Source of the DNA: Cacajao melanocephalus | Lineage: Eukaryota > Chordata > Mammalia > Primates > Pitheciidae | DNA length: 64,000 bases | Assembly (NCBI GenBank): GCA_963573385.1 | Contig: CAUYLG010065661.1 | Span: 1 to 64,000 of the forward strand | Direction of reading: 5' to 3' | Shown: one piece after another, positions 45,978 to 57,020 of the stretch | Position numbering within the stretch: the stretch's first letter is position 1 | How the letters are laid out: each line of letters begins with the position of its first letter | The notes under the pieces: model-generated | Databases searched by the model: none | What the model was told of the DNA's origin: nothing | Seen by the model: only the letters and a program-made list of their open reading frames with translations | Program-made: the position numbers and the translations under genes

Positions 45978-46301
45978 TTTTTTTTTAAGATGGAGTCTCA
46001 CTCTGTCACCCAGGCTGGAGTGCAGTGGTGCAATCTCAGCTCACCCAGGCTGGAGTTCAGTGGTGCAATCTCAGCTCACTACAACCTCCACCTCCCGGGT
46101 TCAAGCCATTCTCCTTCCTCAGCCTCCTGAGTAGCTGAGATTACAGGCGCCTGCCACCATGCCTGGCTAAGTTTTGTATTTTTAGTAGAGATGGGGTTTC
46201 ACCATGTTGGTCAGGCTGGTCTCGAACTCCTGACCTTGTGATCCGCCTGCCTCGGCCTCCCAAAGTGCTGGGATTACAGGCATGAGCCGTGGCACCCAGA
46301 G
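45978..46301 (-). mobile_element. Alu, antisense, with 35-bp internal tandem duplication
   Basis: Full dimer from 'aagatggagtctcactctgt' to 'catgagccgtggcacccaga'. Bases 46007-46041 are repeated at 46042-46076 with one difference (gagtgcag versus gagttcag), making this copy about 35 bp longer than usual. The 'cgtgatccgcctgcctcgg'-like block suggests AluS/Y. Confidence 0.95.
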
Positions 46302-46319
46302 TAATATCTGCTTTTAAAC

Positions 46320-46700
46320 ATCGTACAAGTGATTGTGATAAGGTGCAGGGCGAGAAACATCAGTATCTATTTTCCCTTGCATAGCTCTTCATCATCTTCC
46401 TAAGCCACCGTTTCTCCTGTGTTACTTTCCTGCCAAACAGCACAATAGCACTTTCCTTGCCACTAACCATCCTACCTTGGCCTTGCAGAATTCTTTCTTC
46501 TGGTCTCACTACATCCATTAAATCTTCTCAGCCTATTCATATGTCCGTGCCATTTCTCAAGCCAGACCTCACGTACCGCACACACTCCTTTCACATTTCC
46601 ACTCACCCAGACTCGACTTTAAGTTTAAATTTCACCCTTTCCATGAAGCCCTCGAAGGCTGTGAGCTGTGCTCATCTTTCCCTTCTGCGCATGGCATATG
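46320..46700 (+). mobile_element. Possible L2 body, sense
   Basis: 'ctcagcctattcatatgtcc' and 'aatttcaccctttccatgaa' then 'gccctcgaaggctgtgagct' resemble L2 sequence near its 3' half. Similarity is moderate at best. Confidence 0.4.
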
Positions 46701-47199
46701 TGTTTGAAAATATAGCAGAAAAACACACAGAGGTGGCCTTTTCATTCTTGGGAAAGACTCAAAGCTGAGTATGAAATGATCTGGTGACCCAGTTCACCTC
46801 TCACTTCAAGCTAAAGCAGTAGAGGGACTGAAGATGGTAGGGATAGGGGATTTCTCTGCAGAGAGTTGCTAGAGTGTGCATCACTGTGCTTCACACATGC
46901 AGAGACATGGGGTTGGGAAAAGATATATTTCTGCCTTCACCTCCCATCACATGAGAGACTTTAAGACTAGAAGCACTTGTCAGAAGGGGAAGTTGCTCCT
47001 TTTTCCAGCAGAACCCTTGCTACGTTTTCTGCTTTTCCATTTCAAGAAGCCCAGTACGGAGCTCAGGAAAGAGCAATTGGAGATGCTGTCCTGTTTTTGT
47101 AGAAGTCTATAGGGCCCAGGTGCTGGTGCTTTCTAGAAAAGTTTGCTTGAGCAAAGGGCATGCTGGAGTTCCCTGCCTTAGCTCAATGAAAAGACCACA
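46701..47199. other. Single-copy sequence, no gene seen
   Basis: A 78-codon frame at 46876-47112 has no recognised domain. Confidence 0.45.
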
Positions 47200-47487
<288 letters not shown>

Positions 47488-49640
47488 GTGCAGGATTGGC
47501 AGCAGCTCACCTCCCCAACTATGTCAAGGTCACGCGGATACCAAAGGAGAAGGCTGGATTTGTTCTGCCCTGAGAGGAACCTATTCAAAAAGATTCCTCC
47601 TCCTCCAGAAGTTGGAAATTTCAATGGCAAAAGCCTACATAGGGTGGACCACACGCACAAAAACTGAGGAAGGGGTCGCAGCCAGCCCAGAGTGGGCATT
47701 GTCTAAACCAGGGGACAGTGGAGCAGGAGAGCACCCCTGCTTCTTTCCTCTCCCACCCCCAGCCCAGGAAGTGTTGCAGGCAGAGCAAGGAGGAGAAGGG
47801 TCGAAGAACATGATGGAGAAAACTCCGCTGTGGTACCCATGTCCATTACACATCCCTGAGAGCCTGAGTTGGGCCAGAGCCGGGGATGGGAGAAATTTTA
47901 AGTTGAATCAGAAGTTAAAGTTTGCTTTAGATTGAACACAACACTGTTCATTTATAACTTAATGTGACCAGAAAAACCAAAATACTTGGCTCAGGTTTTG
48001 TCCAGGGATGAGAAAGAATGAGTCAGTAAAGTGGGTTTACAGTATCAGTGATGAGCATGATTCAGTGGTTTCCTGCTTTGTGCCCTACCAAGTCTGACTC
48101 TTACAGTAAAATAGGCACAGATGTTCACAGATTACTTGATCATTTTATTTCACCAACAGAACAAAGACTGTCAAAGAAAAGGAACAGACACTCCTTCCCT
48201 TCTTTTGAACACTCCCTAATCCCAGGGCTCAGGCATGGCCCTCTCTTAGCCACTCTTCGGATTTATTGAAAGCTCACTCCCAGAGCTCTCTTTGGGCTGG
48301 AGTCTATTTTTCATTAGCTCTACTTAATATGAGGACCACAGGTCCCCTCTCCCAGGAATGCTTTTCCCAAGTGGCACTCACCATTGCCAAAAGAACATCA
48401 ACAGCCCTTTCCTCTCGCCCTTCAGGAGATGCCTTCATTGAACCCTCAACACAGACTTGGACCCCACTTGGGGATACAGAAAAAAATGGCCCCTGGTTGC
48501 CATGGGAGCACTTCCTGCAAACAGCAAATTCACCCTAAAGGCTTCCATGTTGCATTTAAAAAAAATTAAATTATCAACTCTGAGAAAATGTATTCCTTGA
48601 CAAGGTGCCAAAAAAGTTTTGTTAGACAACAAATCTACTCAAGTCAGAAGAGAGGGGCTCTCTTCTCTGTGACTGTTGGGCCCCTCCTTGGAGAAGGGTA
48701 TATTTAGCATATCTCACATGCCCGTGAGGATGCTTTTAGACTTGCCTTCCCCCAATTTTGGCTTTTAGGTTGTATAGCTCTCCAGAGTTTCACACCTTAC
48801 ACATATTTTCTAATTTCCATTTTTATTTTTATAAGTGATTCCCTAGAAGTTTGTCCCCAACCCCGTTCATTTCCCTTTCCTTCTTTTTATTACCAGAAGA
48901 AAGGCTTTTTTTTTCCCCAAGAAGAAAGGCTCAAAATAATTTATTTCTACTTATACTACCTTAATTTTGAACAAAGTTGCTTAAATGAATGCAGGCATGC
49001 CTGTTCCAATTTATCAGCTGGGCTCAGGCAAAGGGAGACCAGGTTCTTGCTGTGTATTACCCTCAGCATTAGGTCAAGAGCAAGACACACCTACCGGGTA
49101 CCCACAAAAATTAAAAAAAAAAAATTAAAAAGGAGCAGCCTTGACTTTCTGCCCATTGGCTCTTCTCTTGACCAGACCACTGTCTGGAAAGACATCATTT
49201 GCTTTTAGATTGGGCTACATGCACCGTGAGAAAGTCTTTATAATAATTAGTCTCCCTCTGCCCCCCTCTGGCCACACACACAAGTTTTAGGGCAACACTG
49301 AAATAGGCATTGCTTATTGTCTTTCCAACCCAGACTGTCAGAAAAAACAAGGTAAACTAAGATGAGGAAAGTGGTATGACCCAAGATCCAATATTATTAA
49401 GTCTTCAGTTTTCGTTATTTTGGAGATAAACTTATGCATATAGTAGAGAAATAAGAAACTTAAGGGCTAAGAGAATCAACTGAGTCAAGAGACATGTTTT
49501 TGGAATTGTCTTTCTCTCAGGTGAGGGGAGACAAATGGCGATTACTTGTGTGGATTTTGAGAGTCTCATGATACGTTTGGGTGGGTCTCAGAGTTCAACT
49601 AAAAACTTGGTTAACACGACCATCAATTTTTCTAAAATGT
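47488..49640. other. Single-copy sequence, no gene called
   Basis: GC-richer at about 47500-47900, where overlapping frames of 81-107 codons occur on both strands without a recognised domain. At 48895-48931 a 12-base segment (agaagaaaggct) is repeated around a T9/C4 run. A-runs lie near 49112-49125. Confidence 0.45.
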
Positions 49641-49671
49641 GCACACACGCACACGCACACACACACACACA
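49641..49671 (+). repeat. (CA)n microsatellite
   Basis: CA units with three CG interruptions. Confidence 0.95.
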
Positions 49672-49877
49672 GTCTTAATAAACACTTATTTATTATCGTT
49701 GTAATGAAAGGGCCTTTAAAACACATTAACACCATTTTACTGAGGTACTTAAACAATAGGCAAGATCTGTATTTTAATATTCTGCTCCCAAATGAAGGGA
49801 CCCTTGCAGATGATGCAGCAGATAAAATGTAGACAGTATGTCAAGGCCCACATGAGACTAATGGGGCGATCCATCCT

Positions 49878-50240
49878 ATGGGATATGGTTTGGCTTTGTG
49901 TCCCCACGAAAATCTCTTCTCGAATTATAATGCCATGTTAACGGAGAGACCTGGTAGGAGGTATTTAATCATGGGGGCAGTTTTCTCCATGGTGTTTTCA
50001 TGATGGTGAATGAGATCTCACGAGATGTGTTGATTTCATAAGGGGCTCTTCTCTCTTCCCACCCTGTCTTTCCTGCCACCTTGTGAAGAAAGTGCCTCCT
50101 TCTCCTTCTACCATGACTGTAAGTTTCCTGAGGCCTCCCCAGCCAAGGGATGCTGTGAGTCCATTAAATCTTTTCTGTTTATAAATTACCCAGTCTTGGG
50201 TAGTATTTTTTATAGCAGTGTGAAAACAAACTAATACACT
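49878..50240 (+). mobile_element. MaLR solo LTR (MST-like), sense, near full length
   Basis: 'ggatatggtttggctttgtg', 'cgaattataatgccatgtta', 'gagatctcacgagatgtgtt', 'gtgagtccattaaatctttt', 'gtgaaaacaaactaatacac'. Starts and ends as MaLR LTRs do. No internal proviral sequence flanks it. It is the same class as the LTR at 27508, but longer at its 5' end. Confidence 0.92.
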
Positions 50241-50604
50241 GTGGTTCCGATTTTCTATAAAAAATAGTCCACAGAAGGTATCTGTGAGTAATGTGGGCTT
50301 GTTATCCTTGGGATGCTGTGGAGATGGATTAGGATGGGTGGAGGAAATAAAGGAGATTGTTCCAGCTGTGTGAGTGGGTAGGGATGACAGGCATAAGGTC
50401 AAAGAACTGGGATGGAAAATAGACTGTACTGAGAATAGTGAGGAAGGGTTTGAACAAGTCATTTTAAACAGCACACGATGTATAAACATGTCACTACCTC
50501 CCTCAACTCACACCAGACAAACACACTCCTGAATGCTCAGCAGAAGGGTCTCCTAAGCTATGGAAGGAGTAGAGAAATACATCAGAAACTGGGATGATCA
50601 TATT

Positions 50605-51000
50605 GGTGAAAAAAACAGACATACTTCCCCGTACTGGTAAAGGTTAAATTCTAGTTAAGGAGATATTAAATGAGCATTAAACACAGTAAATAAAAAGATC
50701 ATAACTATTATGGATCACATCTAATTAATTACATCACGGGCTGTCATAAATACAGTGAGAAAGAAAATTTAGAAGCAGATCAAGGTGAGAGACTGGAAAT
50801 CTTGAGGAGAGAAGTTGGGAATTTACATAGCGCGGCATTCCTGAGAAGAAAAGATTTGGATAAGGATTGGTAGGCGAGGATAAAATGAGCCCTGCAGGTG
50901 TCTGGGAGAGAAAAGCCTTCCAGGTCACAGACATGATCAGCACACAAGTCTAAGGCATGATCATATGTGGCCTTTGGAAGTCATAGAAGATTCCTGAGTC
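50605..51000 (-). mobile_element. L2, antisense
   Basis: 'tctagttaaggagatattaa' with 'gcattaaacacagtaaataa', 'cctgagaagaaaagatttgg', 'gagagaaaagccttccaggt' follow the complemented L2 3' half. Confidence 0.6.
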
Positions 51001-51029
51001 AGGTAACAACTAGATTCAAAGTCAATTCT

Positions 51030-52160
51030 CTGCAACTGTTCTGCATTATTTATTCCATTTTCTCCCTTCCCCATCCTGCATCTTCAACCTCTTCCTCTCA
51101 ACTAGATTCTTTCCATTCATGTTAAAAGTAGTACATTGAATGTTTTAATGCTTATCCTTCAATCCTATTCCCTTTTCTAGTTTCTGACATAACTCTTGTA
51201 CTTCCTTCATAGCTAAGTTTCTCAAAGATGTATCTGCTCAAGCTGCTGCTGCTTCCTCCACCATCAGTCTCTCATCCATTCCATTCTCCACTCAGTCCAG
51301 TTTGGCTTCTTGAAACATAATTGAATGTGTCAGAATTTCTCCATTACTCTACTAAAGTTGCTCTTCCAAAAGTTCCCCATGATCTTCATATTTCTAAATA
51401 CAGTGGACACTCCTGTTTTCAATTTACTTTACCCATCAGAAGCAACTCCTCTATTTCTGAAAATTCTTATCTTGGCTTTCCCTGTATCATACGATTCTAG
51501 TTCTTCTCACCCTCTCAGATCATTACTTCTGGGCTCACTTATTTTCTTTCTCCTCCTCAACTTAATCAGCAGCAAATGGAGCGCTACAGGGCTTAAGTAT
51601 GGATTCTCTTTGATTTGTACTCTACACACTCCACTAGGGCATTATTTCAGCTCCGGTAGCTTTAAATACTATTTCCACCACAGACCTCTTCCCTGAGCCA
51701 AAGAAAAATACATCCAATTGGCTTTTCGATGCCTCCACTTGATGTCTCATCGACATCTCAAATAAATGTAGCAGGTCTAACACTCAGAATCATCCTCTCA
51801 ATAAAACTTACCCCAAATGTACCCTATTCCAGGGCCTGGCATTTCAGTAAGTGCTACCTTTAGGCAACTGTTTGCTCACATGAGAAATTAAGAAGTCATC
51901 ATTGACACCTCTCACTCTCATAACCGGCATTCAATCTATTTTTTTTTTTTTAAACAGACTTGATTACTCTTCCAAAACACCTGTTTCATATCTGTCTCTT
52001 TCACTCCAGCTGCACAGCTCTAATCCTGTGCCAAGTCGCTGTTATCTCCCACCTGAAATACTGCAATATCCTTTTTACTAGTCTCTGTTTTTACTCCCAG
52101 CCCCCTTCCATCCACTCTCTACACAGTAACAACTAAAGTAATTTTGCTTGTTCTTGTGGT
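51030..52160 (+). mobile_element. L2, sense, long ORF-derived relic
   Basis: The L2 reverse-transcriptase region can be followed in order over about 1.1 kb: 'ttccccatgatcttcatatt', 'agtggacactcctgttttca', 'gctttaaatactatttccac', 'cactctcataaccggcattc', 'ctcccacctgaaatactgca', 'ctttttactagtctctgttt', 'cactctctacacagtaacaa'. The frame is broken. It faces the antisense L2 at 50605-51000. Confidence 0.85.
51301..51340 (+). repeat. 40-bp repeat, copy 1 (within L2)
   Basis: tttggcttcttgaaacataa and the following 20 bases recur at 54258-54297 with 39 of 40 identities. This copy sits in register within the L2 ('cagtttggcttct' corresponds to L2), so it is the likely source. Confidence 0.95.
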
Positions 52161-52169
52161 GCATTCTCT

Positions 52170-52245
52170 CTCCTTTCTTCCTCTCTCTCTCTTTCCCCCT
52201 ACTCCCTTACTCTTCTCCCCTCTCCCTTCCTCCCTTTTCTCATTT
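52170..52245 (+). repeat. Pyrimidine-rich low-complexity tract
   Basis: Nearly all C and T (ctctctctctctttccccct and neighbours). Confidence 0.9.
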
Positions 52246-52394
52246 ATTGAAGCCCATAGATCTCTTTTCTTACCTAGCAATGATGTCTACTTTGTTTCCT
52301 GTGAATAAAATATAATGTCTCCTGTCTTTAATTCCCACAACTCCTCAGCTATCCCTTTCTCATCCATAAAGTCTTTCTTAAGACTTTTTGGGAC

Positions 52395-52900
52395 TATCTA
52401 TTGATGCATAACAAACCATGCCAAAACTTAGTGGCTTAAAAAACCATTCAATTTACTTCATTACAAGTCATTAATTTGTGCTTAACTTGGCCAGGCGGTT
52501 CTTCTGCTGATCGCACAGGTGCCCACTCATGTGTCCATATTTAGCTGATGAGTCTGCTGGCATGTGAAACCTTTTCCTTTCTATCCTATACCTTTTCATG
52601 TGCTATCTCCACATGGTTTCTCCATGTGGTCTCTCTAGGAAGCTAGTAGGACATTTGACATGGCAGCTCGGGGAGCCTAAGAGGAGAAAAGGAGAAGGTG
52701 CTAGAACTTTTTAAGGCTAGCATCAGAAGTAGCATATTGTCACATCTGGCATATTCAGTTTGTGAAGGCATGTTGTAGATACTCCATAAGGATATGGATA
52801 CTTAGAAGTTTGGCTTATTGGAGTCACCAATGTACCCAACTCTGGCAGTACAACCTAATAGAATTAGCCGTTATTTAAGGGGTTGGAAGGGTTACCTAGC
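52395..52900 (-). mobile_element. Probable MLT1-like MaLR LTR, antisense
   Basis: Opens with 'gatgcataacaaaccatgcc' and 'aaaacttagtggcttaaaaa', the complement of an old MaLR LTR 3' end. It continues with 'gccaggcggttcttctgctg', 'cactcatgtgtccatattta' and 'ccatgtggtctctctaggaa'. The class is fairly clear; the exact subfamily is not. Confidence 0.55.
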
Positions 52901-53388
52901 CTGACAATATAGACTGCAATAGGAACAATCTTGAAATTGACTTATTGACTTATTACAGCTTCCATATGGGAGAGAAAAGATAAGGAAATCTAATAATCAC
53001 AGCATGTGTTTTGGTCTTGGGGAATAAAGATTCGATTTCAAGGGAAGAAATAAGTCACTTCATTGTTTTGTTTACCAACTTCTCTACAAAATCTACAGAG
53101 ATAATGACATTGGCCATATAATTAGCAAATGATCACATTTACAAAAAAAGTGTATTCAACCATTTTCAACTCCAATTTAAACAAAGACAAAAATGTTAAA
53201 GATTGTCTCTTAAACATTTTCAACTATACCTATTAAAATCTTCACTGTAATACTGAGGGATGGTCAGTATCCATTTCTAGGAAACACAAGTTATGTTACT
53301 ATATTATTATTATTATTATTGGTATTTTCATTGTTATTATCATGCCAGTTAGCAAGAGCAACCAGGGCAACAAGGAGAAAAATAAACC
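52901..53388. other. AT-rich single-copy sequence with (ATT)n
   Basis: Includes an (ATT)6 run at about 53303-53320. No gene seen. Confidence 0.6.
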
Positions 53389-53705
53389 AGCTGGGTGCAG
53401 TGATTCACGCCTATAACCCCAGCACTGCGGGAGGCTGAGGTGGACAAATCACCTGAGGTCAGGAGTTCGAGAACAGCCTGGCCAATGTGGTGAAACCCTG
53501 TCTCTACTAAAAATACAAAAAAATTAGCTGGTCATGGTGATGGGCACCTGTAATCCCAACTACTTGGGAGGCTGAGGCAGGAGAATCACTTGAACCCACG
53601 AGGCAGTGGTTGCAGTGAGCTCAGACCATGCCATTGCACTCCAGCCTGGGTCACAAGAGGGAAATTCCATCTCAGAAAAAAAAAGAAGAAAAAAGAAAAA
53701 GAACA
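53389..53705 (+). mobile_element. Alu (AluS-like), sense
   Basis: 'cagctgggtgcagtgattca' through both monomers to 'gggtcacaagagggaaattc', with a mixed A/G tail (gaaaaaaaaagaagaaaaaa). Confidence 0.95.
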
Positions 53706-53814
53706 AGAGAAACAAGCAGACACACAACCCTGCAGTTATCCTGGAGTGGAGTTTGGGTTTTGGCCTCTTTGAGAAAAAATTAAATGTCTCTGCATATCAT
53801 GAAGGATGCTTATC

Positions 53815-53995
53815 TGTTGTTCATTCATTCATCCATCCATCCTGTGGCAGGTGGTTTGATGTTAGCTGTGTGTCTGGCACAGTGCAAGACAAGCCTCACA
53901 TTTGGTGCGAGACATGGGACCCTACTTACAGAAGAGCAGGTCATGGGCTCATTTTCCAAGGAGCTCACTGTCTCTTTTAATTCTTTTGTGACACT
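53815..53995 (-). mobile_element. Possible L2 3' end, antisense
   Basis: A 'ttcattcattcatccatcca' start, 'gtgtctggcacagtgcaaga' and 'ccaaggagctcactgtctct' keep the L2 order. It is strongly diverged. Confidence 0.5.
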
Positions 53996-54257
53996 TGTGT
54001 CAAATCCAACTTTATACAATTAAATAAACCAATCAGAGAAGCATAAAGAATGAAAATAGAGAGGGATAAAACCTATTGAGAGGTTTTTTGAAAATAGCTA
54101 AATTAATGCTTTACATATTTCAAGTCATAAAAGATTTTGCCATGGGTATTTAGCTCTATTTCTCACAATTTTTATGGAACTCATGAGTTGCTGGGGAAAT
54201 ACTTAAAGATCAAAAATGCTACTTGTAACGTTTTGTATCTTTGTTTTCCAAAACCAA

Positions 54258-54297
54258 TTTGGCTTCTTGAAACATAATTGAGTGTGTCAGAATTTCT
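54258..54297 (+). repeat. 40-bp repeat, copy 2 (outside L2)
   Basis: Identical to 51301-51340 except one A-to-G change. Neither flank matches the L2 context of copy 1, so this looks like a short templated insertion. Confidence 0.95.
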
Positions 54298-54584
54298 GGA
54301 CAAGGTAGAACCATTTAGAGAATTGTTAGCCTTCTATTGTCACAACTAGAAACACCCCAGGGTGGCTAATCAACAGCCAATAGGTTAATAAAACAATCTT
54401 TGTAAAGAAAACACTATGTTTGAAGCAAGTGTCTTTATTAACAGTCTGAACAAAATATTTGATCTAAAGTGGCAAATATGTGAAAAATTGAATAAGATAC
54501 ATTTCTCTCACATAAACAAATGTTGTGGTGTTATTTCATTTTATATTTGTATTTTATACATATTTGATCTTTGAGAATACTCTT

Positions 54585-54868
54585 TTTTATTTAGTTTTTT
54601 TAAATTATACTTTAAGTTCTGGGGTATAAGTGCAGATCATGCAGGATTGTTACACAGGTATACACATGCCATGGTGGTTTGTTGCATCCATCCCCACTGT
54701 CACCTACATTAAGTATTTTTCCTAACATTATCCCTTGCAATCCCCACCTCCTGCTATTCCTCCCCTACTCCCCCACAACTCCCCAACACACCCAGGTGTA
54801 TGATCTTCTTTTCCCTGTGTTCATGTGTTCTCACTGCTCAACACCCACTCATGAGTGAGAACATGCTG
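54585..54868 (-). mobile_element. L1 3' end (L1P-type), antisense
   Basis: 'actttaagttctggggtata', 'tgcagatcatgcaggattgt', 'ttcatgtgttctcactgctc', 'cactcatgagtgagaacatg'. The 5'-truncated end is at 54868. Possible decayed target duplication: gagaatactctt before and gagaacattctctt after. Confidence 0.92.
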
Positions 54869-56239
54869 GAGAACATTCTCTTCTTAATTGAAAGGAAAAT
54901 ACTTATCTTGGAAATACAGATTTCAATTTCTGTTTTTTCAATAATCAACACTCATTAAATACTTTACCAATTTATTTCTCTTCTTCAGTATCTGTCTAAA
55001 AGAAGCTCTAACTATACTGTGAAGTAATAAAGTATGGAGGACAAGGGAAAAACTGCTAATAGGAAATTCCCTTTAAGTCTCACATTTGGTTTTAGTAACA
55101 CCTCTAAATATCTACAGACACTATCTTTAATCAAACATTTTTATCTGCAAAATTGAACTGGAAATTGCTTGTTAATGCCTAGTTAATAGCCCTTTTCTTT
55201 CCTAACAGCTAAGAAAAATCTCATTTCAGAATAGAATTAACTAGAAAATGAAAATTCTTGGAATTTATGGCTCTTTTCTTAGTTTGTATCCAAACCCATC
55301 TACGTTCTTTCTGATCAAATTGAATAAAAGCATGTGCTTTAAAGTCAATCTTACTTCACTCAAAGCATGTATTTAGGCTAGCTTGTAGATTATAAAAGGA
55401 ACAAGGCATTTTCTTGCCTTCTTTTCCATTTCTTTAATTATGAAAATCAGATTTTTCTTGATTCTGTCAAGATGTAATGCCTCTTTTTCAATGTGTCTGC
55501 TAAAGACACTACATTAAAATGCCATCTAAGTCTTACAGAAAATAAATATTTACAAATCACTGGGTTCTTTATTGCATTTTATTAGGCTTTGTATTTTATT
55601 TAACTATATTTTGAGATAAAATCTTACCTAGCATTTTGAAAAGCGATCACAGAAGTGTTTGGATGCTATAAAAAAGGCGTTTGTCCATTAGGGATAGTAC
55701 CAGTCAGTGCACATACAGGCATTTTTTAGTAAAACTAAACAGTAACAAACTTACATCTGTGTGTCTTCATGCTTATAAAACATATTTAATTATTCTTGGA
55801 GGAAAAAAGTATATTTTTTCTAGCATATTAACTCTGCTGCTAGCTACAAGATACTTATTTTTCTCTTTTTACCTCAAGCCTGTAAATCTCTCATTGCTCT
55901 GCTTCATAGCAATCCATAAATCGCACCCTAGACATTGGGGCTCAAGGTCCATTCTAAAATATCCAACAGGGTTCTGTCCCTCTACAAAGTCTGCTTTGTG
56001 ATCTATTATGTGTATAGAAGCTGGTGGTTTGGAATATAACAAATGTGTTTTAGAAAGTTTCCTGTGAGCATTCCCTCATAAATCCATTCCTGGTCTTTGT
56101 CACATCAAGAAATTATAAAGGTTTGCCAAAGGTAAGTTTAAATTTTTATTTGACTTTATAAAGTCCAAAAGAGTTTATAATGAATTGCAAACTCCTAAGA
56201 GAAAAGAGATTATGTTTCCATATGTCTCTGTGTTTCACA
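54869..56239. other. AT-rich single-copy sequence, no gene seen
   Basis: A 106-codon frame at 55681-56001 has no recognised domain. No repeat recognised. Confidence 0.45.
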
Positions 56240-56365
56240 ATGAGGCAGTGTGGTAAGATTGAAAGGAGATAAGGTTTTGGAATTAGAGTAACATAGACTG
56301 GAATCTGAACTATACCACTAGGTAAGTCACTTGGCTTCCTTGAGCATTAATTTCCTCAAGGGTTA
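56240..56365 (+). mobile_element. MIR 5' half, sense
   Basis: 'cagtgtggtaagattgaaag', 'gactggaatctgaactatac', 'gtaagtcacttggcttcctt', 'gagcattaatttcctcaagg'. Confidence 0.75.
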
Positions 56366-56379
56366 GGCATTCACTTCTG

Positions 56380-56569
56380 GCAATATGGCCATTGTCTTTT
56401 TAAAAACTGTCCTCTACACCAACTATTTCCCACTTATCATCTAGATATTTTCCACTAATCTTGCTCCACATGTCACTCTTCAGTAAAAATTTCACTAGCT
56501 ACCCCTTGCTCATTCTAGAGGAAAACTTTTCAAAATACTTTCCTAGAACTCTCTATCTCATATTTAAGG
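56380..56569 (+). mobile_element. Possible L2 body, sense (left of hAT insertion)
   Basis: 'tgctccacatgtcactcttc' and 'cactagctaccccttgctca' are L2-like. The L2 3' end beyond the hAT element strengthens the call. Confidence 0.4.
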
Positions 56570-56793
56570 CAAGGTTGGCAAACTACAACCTATGGACCAA
56601 ATCTAGGCTGTCACCTGTGTTACGTAAACAAAGTTGTATTAGAACATAGCCATATTCATTTACTGATGTGTTGTCTATGACTGCTTTTGCCCCACCACTG
56701 CAGAGATGAGTAGACATAGCCGAGATCCTTTGGCTGACATAATAAAATATTTATTATCTGGCTCTTTACTGAAAAAAGTTTGTTGCCTCCTGC
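56570..56793 (-). mobile_element. hAT-type nonautonomous DNA transposon relic
   Basis: Begins 'caaggttggcaaactacaac' with 'ctatggaccaaatctaggct', and ends 'aaagtttgttgcctcctg'. The two ends are inverted copies of the 'caggggttggcaaac' terminus of a common mammalian hAT family whose exact name I cannot fix. An 8-bp target duplication is not preserved. Confidence 0.75.
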
Positions 56794-57020
56794 TTTAGAC
56801 AAATTTTTATTTTTTAATGTTGCTCTGTGTGTGAGGCTATTTATGAAATGACTCTCTCCCCTGTTGGGATGTAAACTCCACTATAAGATGAACCATTTGT
56901 CCTCTTGATCTTTACTGGTTCTTCACCACCAATCAAGCACAACATCTGGAATCTAGCTACCATTCAATAAACGTTGAACAAAGTAAATACATATGCAAAA
57001 GAATGAATGAATGAACCAAT
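56794..57020 (+). mobile_element. L2 3' end, sense (right of hAT insertion)
   Basis: 'gttgggatgtaaactccact', 'gtcctcttgatctttactgg', 'ccattcaataaacgttgaac' and a (GAAT)n-like tail (gaatgaatgaatgaa). Confidence 0.75.

Noticed and set aside
49255..49280. Second CTCF-like motif (ctgcccccctctggcc)
   Set aside because: Lacks the essential tggtgg-type core; similarity is due to C-richness.
49998..50489. 163-codon minus-strand frame
   Set aside because: Largely antisense to the MaLR LTR; not a retroviral gene and not coding-like.
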